This document shows positions 22,861 through 35,860 of a stretch of DNA of 64,000 nt, piece after piece. A model generated the notes under the pieces. It had not been told where the DNA came from, searched no databases, and was given only the letters and a program-made list of their open reading frames with translations. Made by a program: the position numbers and the translations under genes. Every line of letters begins with the position of its first letter. Positions within the stretch are counted from its first letter, which is position 1. The stretch spans positions 152,073 to 216,072 of the forward strand of contig MNCI01013900.1 of assembly GCA_015680685.1 (NCBI GenBank), in the 5' to 3' direction. Origin of the DNA: Gnetum montanum. Taxonomy: Eukaryota > Streptophyta > Gnetopsida > Gnetales > Gnetaceae.

Positions 22861-25380
22861 ATAATAGTATGGCTCTTAGGTAGTATTTGGTTTGAAGGGG
22901 ACTTGAAGGAATTAGATACAGAGGTAGATGTAGAAGTAGGGTTACCAACTGCATGTATATGTGAGGGCTTAGGTGGACTATTGGATTGGGAAATAAAGGT
23001 TTTTTTCGTGATTTTTTTTCTAAACCACTTGATTGATGAATCAGTTGTAGATTAATGACCTTGGTAGCAGTACATTGTTGCAATTGGGTTGGAAGTTCAC
23101 CCTGCATAAATGGAGTAGGTTGTAGCTATGTTGATGATGGAGGAACATGTGCAGAAATAGGAGGAGGATAAGGATAAAAGGTGGTATCCTTCCTTGAATG
23201 TGAAGAATGAGTCCAATAATAGTTAGTAGGATAGTAGTGAGATTGGAAAGTAGAAACGTGACTAGAAGCATCATGTGGAGATAAGGGTTGTTGAATGTAA
23301 TAACAATATGGATCTAGTTGTCTGTATGGGTATTACTGCCTTGGTAGTGCTAGCACCCATGACTATGGTTACTACCATTATAGGTACTACTTTTATGGTT
23401 GTTGTGGAGTTCCACTTGGATAATACTATTGTTGTTGATGGAATTGCCTAGGTTTGCCTTGAGAATAAGGTAATCTTCTAGGTGTTTGCCTTTGTGCTAT
23501 TCATGGATTTAGAACATACATCCCAAACTCCTATAAGTGTGGCATAATGGGGCAACATCCCTTAATATGTTCATAATGGCAGATGTCAAACCCATCATCA
23601 GCATTAGATTTAGTCTTTGCAACTTCTCCTACTATAGAAATCTTGCTCTTACCTCTTTGATTGGCATGTTTAGCTTCCTTGTGCCTCTTGTAATCACAAT
23701 CACTACCTTATTCTTTGGACTCTTTAGCAATTTTTAGGATAGCTTGAAATTTGTTATCCATGGAGTCCCATAATTGATCTACCTTAGTTAAAATTTTAGA
23801 TGTAAATTTTTGAAGCAACAAAGTTTTACAATTCATCACCTCATCAAGTGATGATTCTTCCTCACTGTCACAAAATCTAACCTCCCTCTTATGAATGGAA
23901 GGATTGCATTGTACTCTTCTGCACTTTCTTATTTTCTTAATTCTCCTTCTTCTTTTACTACTTGCTTGATCAGCCTTTGGATTTGATGGACTCTAAATTT
24001 TGACAATCACCCTTGAGGATAGATGCCAAGAGTTATCCTTGCTTTTGATTGGAGCCCATCTATGATGTGGCAAAGTTGCTCTAGTTGAGAATAATCATGG
24101 CTCAGACATTTGTGTAATAAGGAATAATATCAACCCATGGTAGCATCCAAGGGTTCATGTATCTATTATTTTCATGCTTGGATTTGCCTCCTCAAGTAGG
24201 AAACTTAGGAGTACATTTGATATTTATAATTGAACAGCTTGAGCATTGTACTCCACCATTTGATAGATTCTAGTTCTAAGGATTGGTTCCAATTTTCTGC
24301 TTCTTTAATGAGTGTGTAGGAGAACAAATTAAGCTTTTGTCGCTCATTTTCTATGTTTTGCAAGGCACATGCATCACTAAAAGCTTGGAGATGATTCTAT
24401 AGATCTAAGTTATATCCCCTGTCAAATCTAGGAATATTGTTCATGTCTAGCCTCTTGATCCAACTATCCTTTACATGCCTTGTGGAAATTCTCATTGCCT
24501 CTGCAATGTTTAGCTTACTTCAAGTAGCAAGAAAAGGCTCATCAAGGCCATGCATGATTTAGATGCCTATGATGCCCTTTGATACCTCTTTGTTCATGGT
24601 GATGGGTCTCTCTTAAATGCTTGCACTCCTGGTCTTAACTTGCCTAATGGTCCCTTTGATCATCTTAGTCCTATTAGTCACCTCCATCATGATTGTGCCC
24701 CTTGCAATTGTATTCATGGCTAGAAGAGGAAGATGATGCTGAAGGTGAAGAGGAAGAAGGACTAGCACCATCATGATGCCTGCTACCACCTCTTTGGTGA
24801 TTGCAAACATGATCACAATCTTGTTTTCTGTTAGCATCGCTACCATGACTCTCCTCCTTGGATCCCACTTTGTCATTAGATCCGTTCTTGCTAGAACCTA
24901 GGTTATGGATCATGGATTGTAGGTTCTGGTTCTGACCTCCTTCACCAAAGTCAAAGAGAGGAATTTCACTAAATGGAAAACCCCTAGAGAAGGGTTCTCC
25001 ATCATATTTTTGGTATAGTAGGTATAGGAAATCATTGAACCACTTTCCTTTCATAGATTCATAGCACTATTCTAGCTATTGATCCCTTAAACATTATGTC
25101 TCAATGGGATGATAATCCCTAGCATCACTATCCTGCACAACCTACTTTGCATGAAGTCCCTGGAGTCCCAATCACATATGCGTTTGTTGGAGCATTGCAG
25201 GAATGGATCGATTGGTCAACAACATGATGTTGTCCTCCATGTCACGCCACTATATCTATTTATCTTGGTGTAGGATGAAGGTGAAATTAGGTACATACTC
25301 ATTAGGATGAGCATATACCACTTTGTATTGTTGGGGCATCTGCTAATATACTCTATCAAACTTGGGTGGAGAATCACTCT
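22861..25380 (-). pseudogene. Gag of B2
   Basis: The N-terminal part is fairly open (24674-25054), with a charged and Ser-rich linker (SSSSSPSASSSSSSHEYN). A Retrotrans_gag-like domain (about 23990-24520), Cys cluster (about 23530-23570) and Pro-rich tail (22870-23270) follow. Order and spacing match B4. Stops and frameshifts are frequent. Gag forms the virus-like particle. Confidence 0.75.
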
Positions 25381-25555
25381 TGTGAGGAAAAGACATTGTG
25401 TATTAGAAAATAAAAATGCACTATGCTTTTTAAAATTATTGTAGTTATTTTAGAGTACGATATGACTCTAGGGTTCATTCTAATGATTTTAAATAATTTT
25501 TACTAAACCCTAGATAGCACACATAACAACTAAATGTCCCTAGTAATGGCACCCT

Positions 25556-26411
25556 TGATGAGTGAGGAGGTACCCCTATGTCCAACCATATGAATCATAG
25601 GCATTCATGCATAATCTGATTAAATTTGTAGACCTTAAGTTCTTGAGTACATAGGTTCCAAGACATGAAATCTAATTGTGACAATTATTATCTTCTCAAC
25701 TATACTTGTGGAGCTTAAAATTGTATGGCTAAGTATAATTGAGGCACATGATTTTTATTATTTTATATTTTATTTAGCTATGATTAAGAATGGGTTAAAA
25801 CTTAATTTATTAACCACTTTAATTTAATCTAATTGCTAATTAATAACTCACTATCCTAACATAAGTATTCGATCCCACTTTCCATGCACATCCTGAACAC
25901 GTATAACTCTACTAGGTTACCAAGCATTAAGTGTTGCTGGGATTACAAAGAGTCATACACATAATTGAAGTGGTCGTACTTATGTGCTTAATTAATTTCT
26001 ATTTAATTGAGCTAGCTTACTTATCTTAATTACTTGAAAGCATCAAAGGAAATTACATGAAACATGAAATGCATAAATAAAATATTTAAGCTAGCAAAGG
26101 GGTTGCAAGGTTTGATCAGAGAGCTTGTCTTTATTTCTACACACATTGCTATGCTTAGGTACAATAGTGATCAAATAAAGATCTATACACTCAATGATTC
26201 CTACTACGGGCACTTTGGAAAATATTCCAACTCTAGAGAAAACAAACTGCAAGAGCTCTACTATGCTATGATAAAACTATATGGAAACTATGCGCCCCAG
26301 CACTATATTTATAGCCCAACACATACCTTATGATATTAGATATTTGACATTGCATCTTGGGGTCTGATATCGGGTATCCAATATTGGAGCCAGGAAAAAC
26401 ACTGGTCATCA
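25556..26411 (-). repeat. 5' LTR of B2
   Basis: On the minus strand it starts TGATGACCAGTG and ends CACTCATCA. Length is 856 bp. A TATA box CTATAAATA on the minus strand (26306-26314) lies near the 5' end, preceded by GATATC-containing short palindromes (26340-26390). The gag leader adjoins its 3' end. Confidence 0.75.
26306..26314 (-). promoter_or_regulatory. TATA box of the B2 5' LTR
   Basis: CTATAAATA on the minus strand, about 100 bp inside the LTR start, in the same position as in the 3' LTR. It is the likely promoter of B2. Confidence 0.6.
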
Positions 26412-27099
26412 CTGAATAAAAGTTTAACTTAATCAGATGTAACTTTAAGTTAATTAGATGTAATAGTTTGCTAGGTTTACATATAATTTGATATGGTAGA
26501 TACTAAAAATAGTAGCATAAAATCATCTTTGTTATACCAATACAAGGATACATGTCATTACGTGAATTGAATATGGAGAATTATTAAACGTTAATGAGTT
26601 CATGCATAAAAGTTGGAGAGTATCTTATGTTTATTACGTTGACAAGTAAAAGTTGAGTATAATTCCCTTTTTTATTTAAATTATTAGGTTGATGATTTTT
26701 CACCTTCCTACAGCCTTACAATGCTTTTAGCAAGAATGATGAGAAGTGGATTGATTCATGAGTTATAAAAAAACTCCATTCAAAAAGGTAAAATCAATTA
26801 AATCTTATAGAGTTATATAGGGACTATGGCCTATGCTATGTCTACATTATTAAAACCTTTACATTAATTGAAAAACAATCATAACATTAGCTACAAGTCC
26901 TACTTAAGGTAGGTAATGCTCTATGAAGAAAAGGATTAAAGAGTTAAGAGGTTTCTAATGCTTGAAAATATCATTTACAAGATATCACTATAGGAATGAA
27001 TGATGGAAATGCATATTTATAGGCAAAGGTCCAAGTTAAAGGACTAGATGCTTGGTGATCCATGTTGGTATAAGAATTGATCAAATCATGCTGTTATGT
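26412..27099. other. AT-rich spacer with a possible worn LTR fragment
   Basis: No gene. A minus-strand CTATAAATATGC at about 27014-27025 resembles the TATA boxes of neighbouring LTRs, so part of this stretch may be another decayed LTR. No termini could be defined. Confidence 0.35.
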
Positions 27100-27882
27100 T
27101 TAGCATGAGAATATTGATATCAACATACACTTACTAGTTATTATTAAGTTCATAATTATTATCTTTTTACTAGAGTTAGTGAGGGCCAAGATGTATGATT
27201 TAACTAATAGTAAAGCATATGATATATTGATGTTGACTAGCTAATATAGTGTTAATGTAATATATAGTAAAATAAATACAAATTCTATTAACTAGAAAAC
27301 AATAAAAATGAAATGCTAAACTAGCCTAATGATGATAAGTATTTAGTCTTAATGTTCCATACATACCTTGGGCTCGTATAACTACCACTAGGATTTCCAA
27401 GGGAATCACAAGTGGGGGAATAAAAAAAGCCACTACTCGATAATTATACTTTTCTTAGTTAAAATAAATTGTACTTATTATGCCAAATTACTAACATGTA
27501 TTGAAAATGTAAATAAAAATTAAAATATAAAAGACATTGGAATATAAATAATAATGAAAAGTAAATCTACACTAAGTGATATGTTGTAATGATAAAAAAT
27601 GATCTTGCTCTTTATTGCCGATCAAGAAACACATCTAGGTACACTTTACTCAAATAAAGATATTGTACAATCACTTCAAATCACATTGCAGGTACTCACA
27701 ACTAACTCTAACTTGATGAAAATAAACTACAAGAATATAGCTAAGGAATGACTAAAAAGTAAGTTTCACAATGGTGGGCTTACATTTATAGGCATAGCCA
27801 AGTCCAACCACATCATATCTACAACATCATAGATTATATCACAGTTACAATATCATAGTCATTTAGATACCATGATTTATTA
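27100..27882 (-). repeat. 3' LTR of partial element C2
   Basis: The right edge on the minus strand reads TAATAAATCATGG, matching the B2 LTR start TGATGAATCATGA. Similarity to 16700-17270 continues for several hundred bp, including the TATA box CCTATAAATG (27783-27792). The left end is too diverged to place; 27100 is approximate. Confidence 0.55.
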
Positions 27883-27889
27883 TACACAT

Positions 27890-30600
27890 GAATAATTTAG
27901 AACTCATCCTTGAGTTAAAAAAGGAGGATAGAGAGTTTTTTAAAATTATGGGATCATATAAAAAAGAACATACTACATACAAACATAATCCTTATTGACT
28001 ACTAACTTTGAGTATTACATCTTTATTCAAGTGAGTTATAAAATATCATGTAGAAACATGATTGGAAAAAATGAAAAGAATAGATAAGAGAAATGAAGTA
28101 AAAATGATGAAATTTTGCAACAATGTTGATGTAGGCCTTTATGTATTTCATAGTGATGGTGGCTCCTACTACATTAGTGGTTACTAAGGCTACTTTTCCA
28201 ATGTTGTTAGTTTCTTCATGTTGAAGTAACCTAATAGAGCTCTTAGCTTCTCCTATTCTATCCTTAGATCATTGACTATCCATGCCATGTTTTTGAGGTT
28301 ATTTATACTAGGCAATGCCTAAGCACACATGAACTATGGGAATAATTCATTTTCTTTAACATACAATGCTACAAACTAGTTCCTTATAATATCGAACACC
28401 TTGGCTAAGTTCTATAATTCCTGATAATCATTCATTCTCTTAGCCCAATTTACAACTTACAACTATAGCCTTTTGATCATGATAACTCGCTTTTATCACT
28501 TGGAGTTATAATATGACAACATGAAATTTTTTTTGCACTACTGTTCTATTGTTGAACTCCTTCTCATATAATAGGTACATGGGTGATAATTGTTACTCTA
28601 TTTCATTTCTTAGTCTCCCTACTATTAACATGATTTAGTTGGAATATCTCAAAGGAGCCAACTCTATGTATTTAGTCATACCTTTAATTTTCAGTTCCTA
28701 GACCTTTAATTTAGCTTGGTGGATTAGTTTGAGACTATCCAAATTGGTTGTTAGTTAGGTAATTATTGCATAATACCATCTAAATATCCTTTTTATTAAC
28801 ATATTTCTTCTTTCCAACCTGGTCTCTAGAATTCTTCTTACGTTTCTTATGTTTTTAGTCTTATTTTATCGCATGGTGATTTCAATAGAAGCTTTTTTTC
28901 TAATGGCATAGACTTTCTTCATTAATAAGATCTTGTTTTATGTGGTTAACTATTTAACTTTGAGATTAATTTGAGAAAATTGCTCCCCTAATTGATTTAA
29001 GCTCTTCTCTAGCTGATTGTTTTTGTTCTCCATATTCGTTAATCTTCTATTATGAGCAGCAAGTTTCTTGTTTTCATCCTATAGAGTGGTGATGGTTTTG
29101 GCATGCACATATGTTTTAGCATCCATAGCTAATGCATCTCATATTTCCTTATTTATTTTTATTTTCAATTATTGTTGCTTGTCCATCAGTTGATTTACAT
29201 GCTCTATTCTAAATCTCTCTAAACATTCTAATGCTACATACTTTTTACGTTCTCTCTTTGGATCTTGAGTTGGACTAATTCATATTGTAGTTTTTGGATT
29301 TCCATCATAGCATATTGCAGCCTTATTTTTGTAATAACTAGCTTTCCTTTAGTAGAAATTAGCTTAGAGTGTATTGTTATGATATCATTAGGGATAGCAA
29401 AAATATATTTCATTATTTTTCCTATTTGGACTAATCTATCCAATGCATCCTCATGTAGCTTTACTTTCATTACTTCCTTCTCTTTTCTAGTAAGACTAGC
29501 TACTATTTGGGCATCTTGAATTTAGTTGAAATTTGTAGATAACATAATAATAACATTGAAGGATTCTTTGATGTGATTAGTTATGAGTTCTATAATGCCT
29601 TATTATCCTTTATGCTGCATTATCATCACTACGATACCTTTTTCTATTTCTAGCATGACTTAAAATGATACAACATTTCAAAAGATTTGTTATACTTAGT
29701 CTTCATTGGTGAAGTGAATAGAAATTTTTCCATTGGCTAAACCTATTGATACTACAAGTTGAATTTATTTATTTTGGAGTCTAAACATGCTAGATACTTG
29801 TTCCCTAGCTTATTGTTTTTACTACTTACTACAAATGGCTCATTGTAGACATGTAATTCTTGGTTTAACTATAAGTGCATAAGTGCTAGGTCGTACTTTT
29901 TCAATTCTTGTGGCTAGTATATTTGCTACTAGTATAGATATTATTGTAATATTAGTGCTTGATTTTTTCTCTACTTGATCCTTTTTATCTTACATTGGTT
30001 TGAATATCTCTAAATATGATGCATTATGAGTTTTCATTGATGTATTATAGCATAATAGTTTTCATACATAATTTCTTTATTACACAATGAAATGAAAGTG
30101 TTAGTTTTTTTGATTTATTTTCCTTGAATCTCTTTCTATTTCTGGGAAAAGTATGTGAGCATATTTTCCTAATATTTTCCTTTGAGAGTGATACTTCCCT
30201 GGGTAACATATGTTGAAATCTTATTCAAATGCTTCATGGGGTAGATGTGATATGTGTCAATTTTGAAATAAATATTTTCTAAAGTGCTAATTTCTTTAAA
30301 CTCTTTATTTTTTTTATATGCTCTGTTAAACCAAATATTTTTAGCATCTATTTCTAAACATGTGGAAATATGAACTATGGTAGCACTAATGTTAGGAAGT
30401 TTTAGTGCTCTAGATATGACATCTACTGAATATGAAATTGTGACATCTTCTATCTTAATAATGACATCCTCTTATTTATTGTGACAAAACTAATGTCTCC
30501 TCTAGATATTAATCAACATTTGTAAAATTTTTTTGCTAAAATGATGATGTGTATAGCTATTCCCTTACTTTTGCTAGGAAAAATAACAAGAATGATCCAA
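27890..30600 (-). pseudogene. Third ORF of partial element C2
   Basis: The N-terminal domain (about 30180-30520) matches the B2 third ORF block by block: HISTCLEIDAKNIWFNRAYK, IYFKIDTYHIYPMKHLNKIS and STYVTQGS. The middle (29234-29470) matches with HEDALDRLVQIGKI and LVITKIRLQYA. A helical K/E/N/Q-rich tail extends to about 28.1 kb. Stops are frequent and composition is more AT-rich than in B2. It lies directly upstream of an LTR, as in B2. No gag or pol precedes it, so this is either a 5'-truncated copy or a non-autonomous derivative. The function is unknown. Confidence 0.6.
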
Positions 30601-30849
30601 ATTCATTTCTACAATGACTGTGGACATGATAGATTTATCACTAATTACTATAACATAGTTCTTGGAGAGTATTAAAAGTTTTCCAAGTTCAAGAGCTTGT
30701 GGTACTGAAGCTTTTGTTTATATAGATTAGCATGTATATGGTATTGGATTTTGTTAGAAATAAGGTTATTTCTCTTGTTTCTCTACCTATAGTTGATTTC
30801 TCCCTCTACCTTTGCTTCTTTCTCCTCTAGATATTTTTTCATGAGGTTA

Positions 30850-31720
30850 TGATGGGCCTCTACCTTTAGGATTACTTTTTGGAGTCATTTGCAATTATTG
30901 TAATGGTTAAGGTGAGTTCAAAAAATGCTAGAAAAGTTCCTTGTTATTCATAGCCCTTCTAATAATTTTGGATTTTAATTAAAATTTCTAGTAAAAATGA
31001 AATTTAGATATAATCAAGATTGTAGAGTTAGAAAATTTGTCATTATAGAAAAACTCCAAATTGATATTAACAAAATTTAGAAAAAATTAGAAAATTTTGA
31101 AACAATTCGTTCATAGTTAAAATCATGAGATTTTGAGATTTATTATTTTGTGAAAATCATTTTGTACAAATCATCCCAATTAAGGATTACAACTTAAATT
31201 TTTTTATTTTGCATGAGAACTTCAAGATGTAATCTCTTATGAGATGCAAATCGTAAATTATTGACACTTATTATGTTAAAAATGATTAATTTTTTTCCAA
31301 ATTAATCAAGAAAATGAATGATCCAAGGCAAATTATCTCTAATAGTTAGTAGATTAGTGACAAGAATTAACAATTAGTGATATTTCCCAAATCAAGTAAG
31401 TCTATTAATTTAAGCAACACTTTGCAGGTTTTCTAGGGCTACATGACATCCCCCATGATAAGAAAGCTCATCTTTGGAAGCTCAAGGATTTAAAAATATT
31501 TAAAATTAGAGCTATGGTAAGGAGGATAGGTTTCTTAGAAGTGTCTTTGGTGGCAAAGAAAGCATAAACTTCCTATGTTTTTGTAAGGAAATAAACTCAA
31601 ATGGCTAATAGTTATGCATATATATAGGGTTTATATATGTGATATTGTACATACAACATCATAGTTATGATATCATAACTAATGAGATATCATAGCTATG
31701 ATATCACCCTTTTAAAAAAT
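30850..31720 (-). repeat. Possible LTR with promoter and twin palindromes
   Basis: The right end has the layout of the B-type LTRs: minus-strand TATA-like ATATATAAACCC (about 31628-31640), then palindromes upstream. Size and place would suit a 5' LTR of C2 (LTR-third ORF-LTR). The rest of the sequence could not be matched to the other LTRs by eye, so this is weak. Confidence 0.3.
31662..31705. repeat. Two adjacent perfect 20-bp palindromes
   Basis: TAGTTATGATATCATAACTA (31662-31681) and GATATCATAGCTATGATATC (31686-31705) are each perfectly self-complementary and are separated by 4 bp. They contain the GATATC core also seen in the B2 LTRs. Confidence 0.9.
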
Positions 31721-32412
31721 TGATTTTTTCTTGGGTTCTTGGAGAAATATTAATAGTCCTTGGATTTTTAAGAGTCCTAATGCTTTTCAAATAGTGCATG
31801 TCAAAGAATGATGTTCAAATAGTGGCTTGAAAATAATGAAAGATGATGAATAACAATGTTTTTGGAAAAATACAAGTATACATCAAGGAGAAGTACATTT
31901 GATGAAAATGATAAGGTCTATAAATAATTAAGAGTTATTGGAATGATATTGGAAGTTAAATAATGACTTAGACTAAGTAAGATAATTTGGAACTAGTTAT
32001 CAAATAAGATGCATAAGATTTATACAAGTAGATCCTCCTCAAAGAAGATTCCTATTTTTAATACCCTTGTATAATCACTTCTATAAGTATCCATGGATGC
32101 TTAAAGCATTGATTATGAATCATACTTATTTTCCAATACACACATGTGTAGCTTGTCTCAACAAGGAATTAGTAGTATGTTATACAAAATCATTAAATTT
32201 GTAAGTATACATACTAGTAAGTTGAGATGGTAGGAGAAGCAATATGAGAAAATGAGATGTTAGATGTTTTATCATGACCATAATTAATCCTATGTGTGAA
32301 GCATGGTGAAGGATATAATTATACATTTCTATCCAAGTTTCAGATCAATTCCATACAACTTACAAGTAACACTACATTACATCATCCTAGGCTTACTACT
32401 ATAAGAACAATC
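31721..32412. other. AT-rich spacer, nothing recognised
   Basis: No ORF, repeat or LTR end could be supported. Confidence 0.5.
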
Positions 32413-32580
32413 ACATCCATATGAATATACCATTACTTGACAAGAGAAAACAAATGCATAGTAATTACAATTAAATAATTGACACCCATATGAATATACC
32501 ATTACTTGATAAGAGAAAACAAAGAAGTATTAATTACAATTAATTAATTGACATCCATATGAAGATACCATTACTTGACA
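32413..32580. repeat. 69-bp tandem repeat, about 2.4 copies
   Basis: Units start at 32413, 32482 and 32551, each beginning acatccatatgaa or acacccatatgaa and containing taccattacttga. Copies differ at only a few positions. Confidence 0.9.
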
Positions 32581-32589
32581 TATTAGTCA

Positions 32590-32890
32590 TTGGTTAGAGG
32601 ATACCTTCAAGAATGAGCAACATGTCTTTATAGTTGTATAGCTAATGCTAATTACATTAATGGTGCATCTTTAGGAATGAATACATATCTTTCAAATCAT
32701 AGAATGAAGATGGACCAAGAGATCATAAGATTTTTTGAAGTAGCCACCCTTTAGGCATGAGTAACATGTCTTTCTAGTGGTATTGCAAGAATGTTTATTA
32801 CATGTATGAATTAATGAATTATTATGTTATCCTTACTAGAGGACTACCTTTATGCATGAGTTACATGTCTTTATAGTTTTGTGGGAAGGT
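32590..32890. repeat. Degenerate tandem repeat, three copies
   Basis: A word close to atgagtaacatgtctttatag recurs at about 32613, 32757 and 32858, preceded each time by a flanking accttcaag/ccctttagg/acctttatg segment. Unit length is roughly 100-145 bp and the copies are diverged. Confidence 0.6.
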
Positions 32891-35860
32891 AAAAAATTTT
32901 ATTAAAAATTATATTTCACGTTATTACATTTTAGCCATTTCATTTAGTAGGGCTCAAGATAGTCAAGCTAAAGGATATGAATTATAAATAGCTCTAAATT
33001 TTTACCTAGCTTTGTATTTATCCAAGAAAAGAGACTTTTTATTTCAAAAATAATTCAAAGGTAACAATAGATCTTGATCATGATTTTAAGCTCAAAGATT
33101 AAAAGTTGAATCTTAGGGAGTTATAACAAAGGTTCATAATTTAAAAAGTAAAGATATATTAGAAAAAAATTAAAAGAACCCTTCAATTTTATGGCCTATT
33201 AGAGCTTGAGGAACATCATTAAACTCAAATTATTGGACTTATTTCTCTGTGCAACATCTAAAGGTCTTTAAGATTTGTTTGCACAGTAAGAAAAATATTT
33301 GTCACATGAAATAGAGCTAAAGCAAAGCTAGTTAATGAAGTTAAGGTTTCAAAGCTAAGTAGACAATTCAGAGAATATCCTACACTATATTGAGCATATA
33401 AGCACATGAAGTTGTAGAGCTATGGTTTGAATTAATCCTAACATCATGTGAAAAAGCTAATTTAGCTATTGAAGAAGCATGGATTGGATTAATAGTATGA
33501 AAACGTCATTTTCCAGGGCCAACTTAACCTAGTTCATATATTGGAGAAGTTGCATTTTTTCCATTTCATATTCCAAAACAAGTGCAAGACATATGAGGTT
33601 TAAGAAGTTCATGAAGAGTGAAATATTTTTAGCCAATCTATGAAATTAGATGAAAGAAAAGTCCAAATTAGCTAAAATGCTTCTATCCTAGTTCATTGAT
33701 CTACCAAAGCTAATTTCACCCCATTCAAATAAACAAATAAAAATGGACAATATTAATTAGTACCATTTAAATTTGACCATAAGATAAGTATCCCAACTTT
33801 AGCATTGGTGCGTGACTTCTTTGGCATAATAATTGAAGTAGGAAAAGTGACTAGTAAACTAGTCTATGAAATAGAGTGGAATCAATTTCTCTCATTTTTA
33901 TGATCATAGAAAAAGAAAAAGTCAACTTGCAAATTGAGCTTGGCCAAAGAGCTTTTCCCCATCTTAGTGCACATGGTGTATAATGTGTGAACTAAGAAAT
34001 GGGCAAATTGGCTATTCTCTAAATTACACAAATGGAATAAAAGAAAAATGACCCTTTACATGGTGCAACATCAATATAGAGACATATCATCAAACTTGGT
34101 CATCTATTTGTTAAAGCATAAATGTGGTAACAAGGTTCTGGCTTATTTATGAGATTAGCCAAAATGGGTTTATTCTGACTTCTTGTTGGAATAAATGGAA
34201 TTCGTTCCACTTCGCTAAGCCAATCATGGAAAAGTTAAAATTGGCCAAAATGTATTTGCTCTAACTCACCATTTGGGTAAATAACTTTTGTTCCAATTCA
34301 TTGGGACATTTCAAAAAGGACAAGATTGGCCAAATTAGGTTTATCCAAGCCCACTCTTGCACCAACATTGACTTTCCTAGTTTAAGTTTGATTTCTCTAG
34401 TACAATTGTTGAAGTTAGTAAAGAAACCATTCTTCTAGATTTTCCAAATGGGATAAATCCAATTTTTCCTATTTTAGAGCTAGGAAATCTATGAAATGAT
34501 ACAGCTCTTCTTCGACACTGTACCAAAACCAACTCTACCAAGTAAAACCTAAGGGTTAGCTTTGTCATGTCAACTCCAAGCAATGCTTATAGAATAGAAT
34601 CCTAGAAATCCCACTGTCACTTTACCATGTTAGCATGTGTAATGGATTTGTAAAGCTAAATTTTGATTCTATAAAGATGCTACACCATGTTAGCATCATG
34701 CTAACTCAACTTGTAGAGTTGATATAGAAAGCTATAAAATACCTTTCCAAGTAACCTTGTTTTAAGCCTTACCATTTCATGCTCTAGGAAGTTGTAGCTA
34801 AAGAGTTAATCTTGAAGCTATCTTGCTATTGCCTTTGCTAGGTCAACAAAAGAAAGAAAATTATGGATCCCAAGTTAAACTTTCCAAATCAACTTTAGTA
34901 AGGCCATGCTTTAAACAAAAGTATGTATTAAATTGAGACCCATCATACACCACCACATCAAGCTAGATGGAAGAGCTTAAAAGTGCTCTAACATGTTACC
35001 ACTTCTACCCATTCAATTTTGAGTAGTATTTGTAGAGCTCAAAAGTGCTCTACCACATTAGCTAAGATGGGCTCTAAATTAGCTATTTGACCTTGGTTAT
35101 CCACATCAACTTGTAGAAAGGTTTCATAGAACCAAGAATGGTTCTAAGAAACATCTCTTCCATGTTAGCTTCAATGATTACCAAGGAAAGCTTATAGAGC
35201 AAGCTATTTACTCTACAAAAATGCTCTTCAATTCAAGTCTAGAGGTAGCTTATTTCCATACAAAGGTATTCTATGGCCATGTCATCTTCAACCGACTCTA
35301 GTTTGTTTCTAAAGCTAGTTTGCAAAGGTGGACTTCCATTTTCTAAGTGCACCACATGATGTTAGCAATGTTGTGCTAGCATGACACATTAACACTATCA
35401 TTTGAGCATGTAGAAGATCTTTTTAGAGTTGAAATACTCATATCTCTGAGAACCAACCAAAGGATTTACAGGTACTAGAAAACCAAGATACATGGTAAAA
35501 ACATGAAACTGGCAGTGAGGTGAGGAACAGAGAGCAAAAAATGAGGGGGAGAGTGTGTGGAATGGAGCATCGAGGTCAAGATTGATACAGTCCCTTTGTG
35601 AAATATGTGGTTAAGTGACCTGATGAGAATCCACTCCAGGTCTGGATCAAGATCAACCATGTCCAATGATGTCAAAATGATGGACTAATACCAACCCACC
35701 CACTCAAGACATACACATGCATTCAAAGACCAAATCCCATTCTTGATAGAGAAGGAAAGGGACGTAGGAAGTAAGGAAGGGTCTTAGTTAGAGGGGACCG
35801 TCAGGCTTGGGTAACATGGCTTTCGAGTCCCATAACTAGTGATTGTAGTGCATTATTTGA
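32891..35860. other. Gene-free stretch with degenerate internal repetition
   Basis: No coding signal on either strand. Between 33.5 and 35.3 kb short phrases recur irregularly (attggccaaa with ggtttatt; ccatgttagc; gtagagctc/gctctac), suggesting a very old tandem array or satellite. Period and boundaries could not be fixed by eye. Confidence 0.4.

Larger units (their letters stand above)
16468..26411 (-). mobile_element. Near-complete Ty3/gypsy element B2 with a third ORF
   Basis: Two LTRs with the same TGATGA...TCATCA ends and shared 3' terminal sequence bound about 8.3 kb of internal sequence. In minus-strand order this is gag, protease, RT, RNase H, truncated integrase, third ORF, polypurine tract, 3' LTR. 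No matching 5-bp target duplication was seen (acact left, ctgaa right), so rearrangement or recombination with another copy is possible. The integrase-third ORF joint contains an inverted duplication (19533-20120). All coding parts are decayed. Confidence 0.7.

Noticed and set aside
34377-34583. Small host gene on the minus strand (68 codons)
   Set aside because: No recognisable domain, no splice context, and it lies in degenerate repetitive AT-rich DNA.
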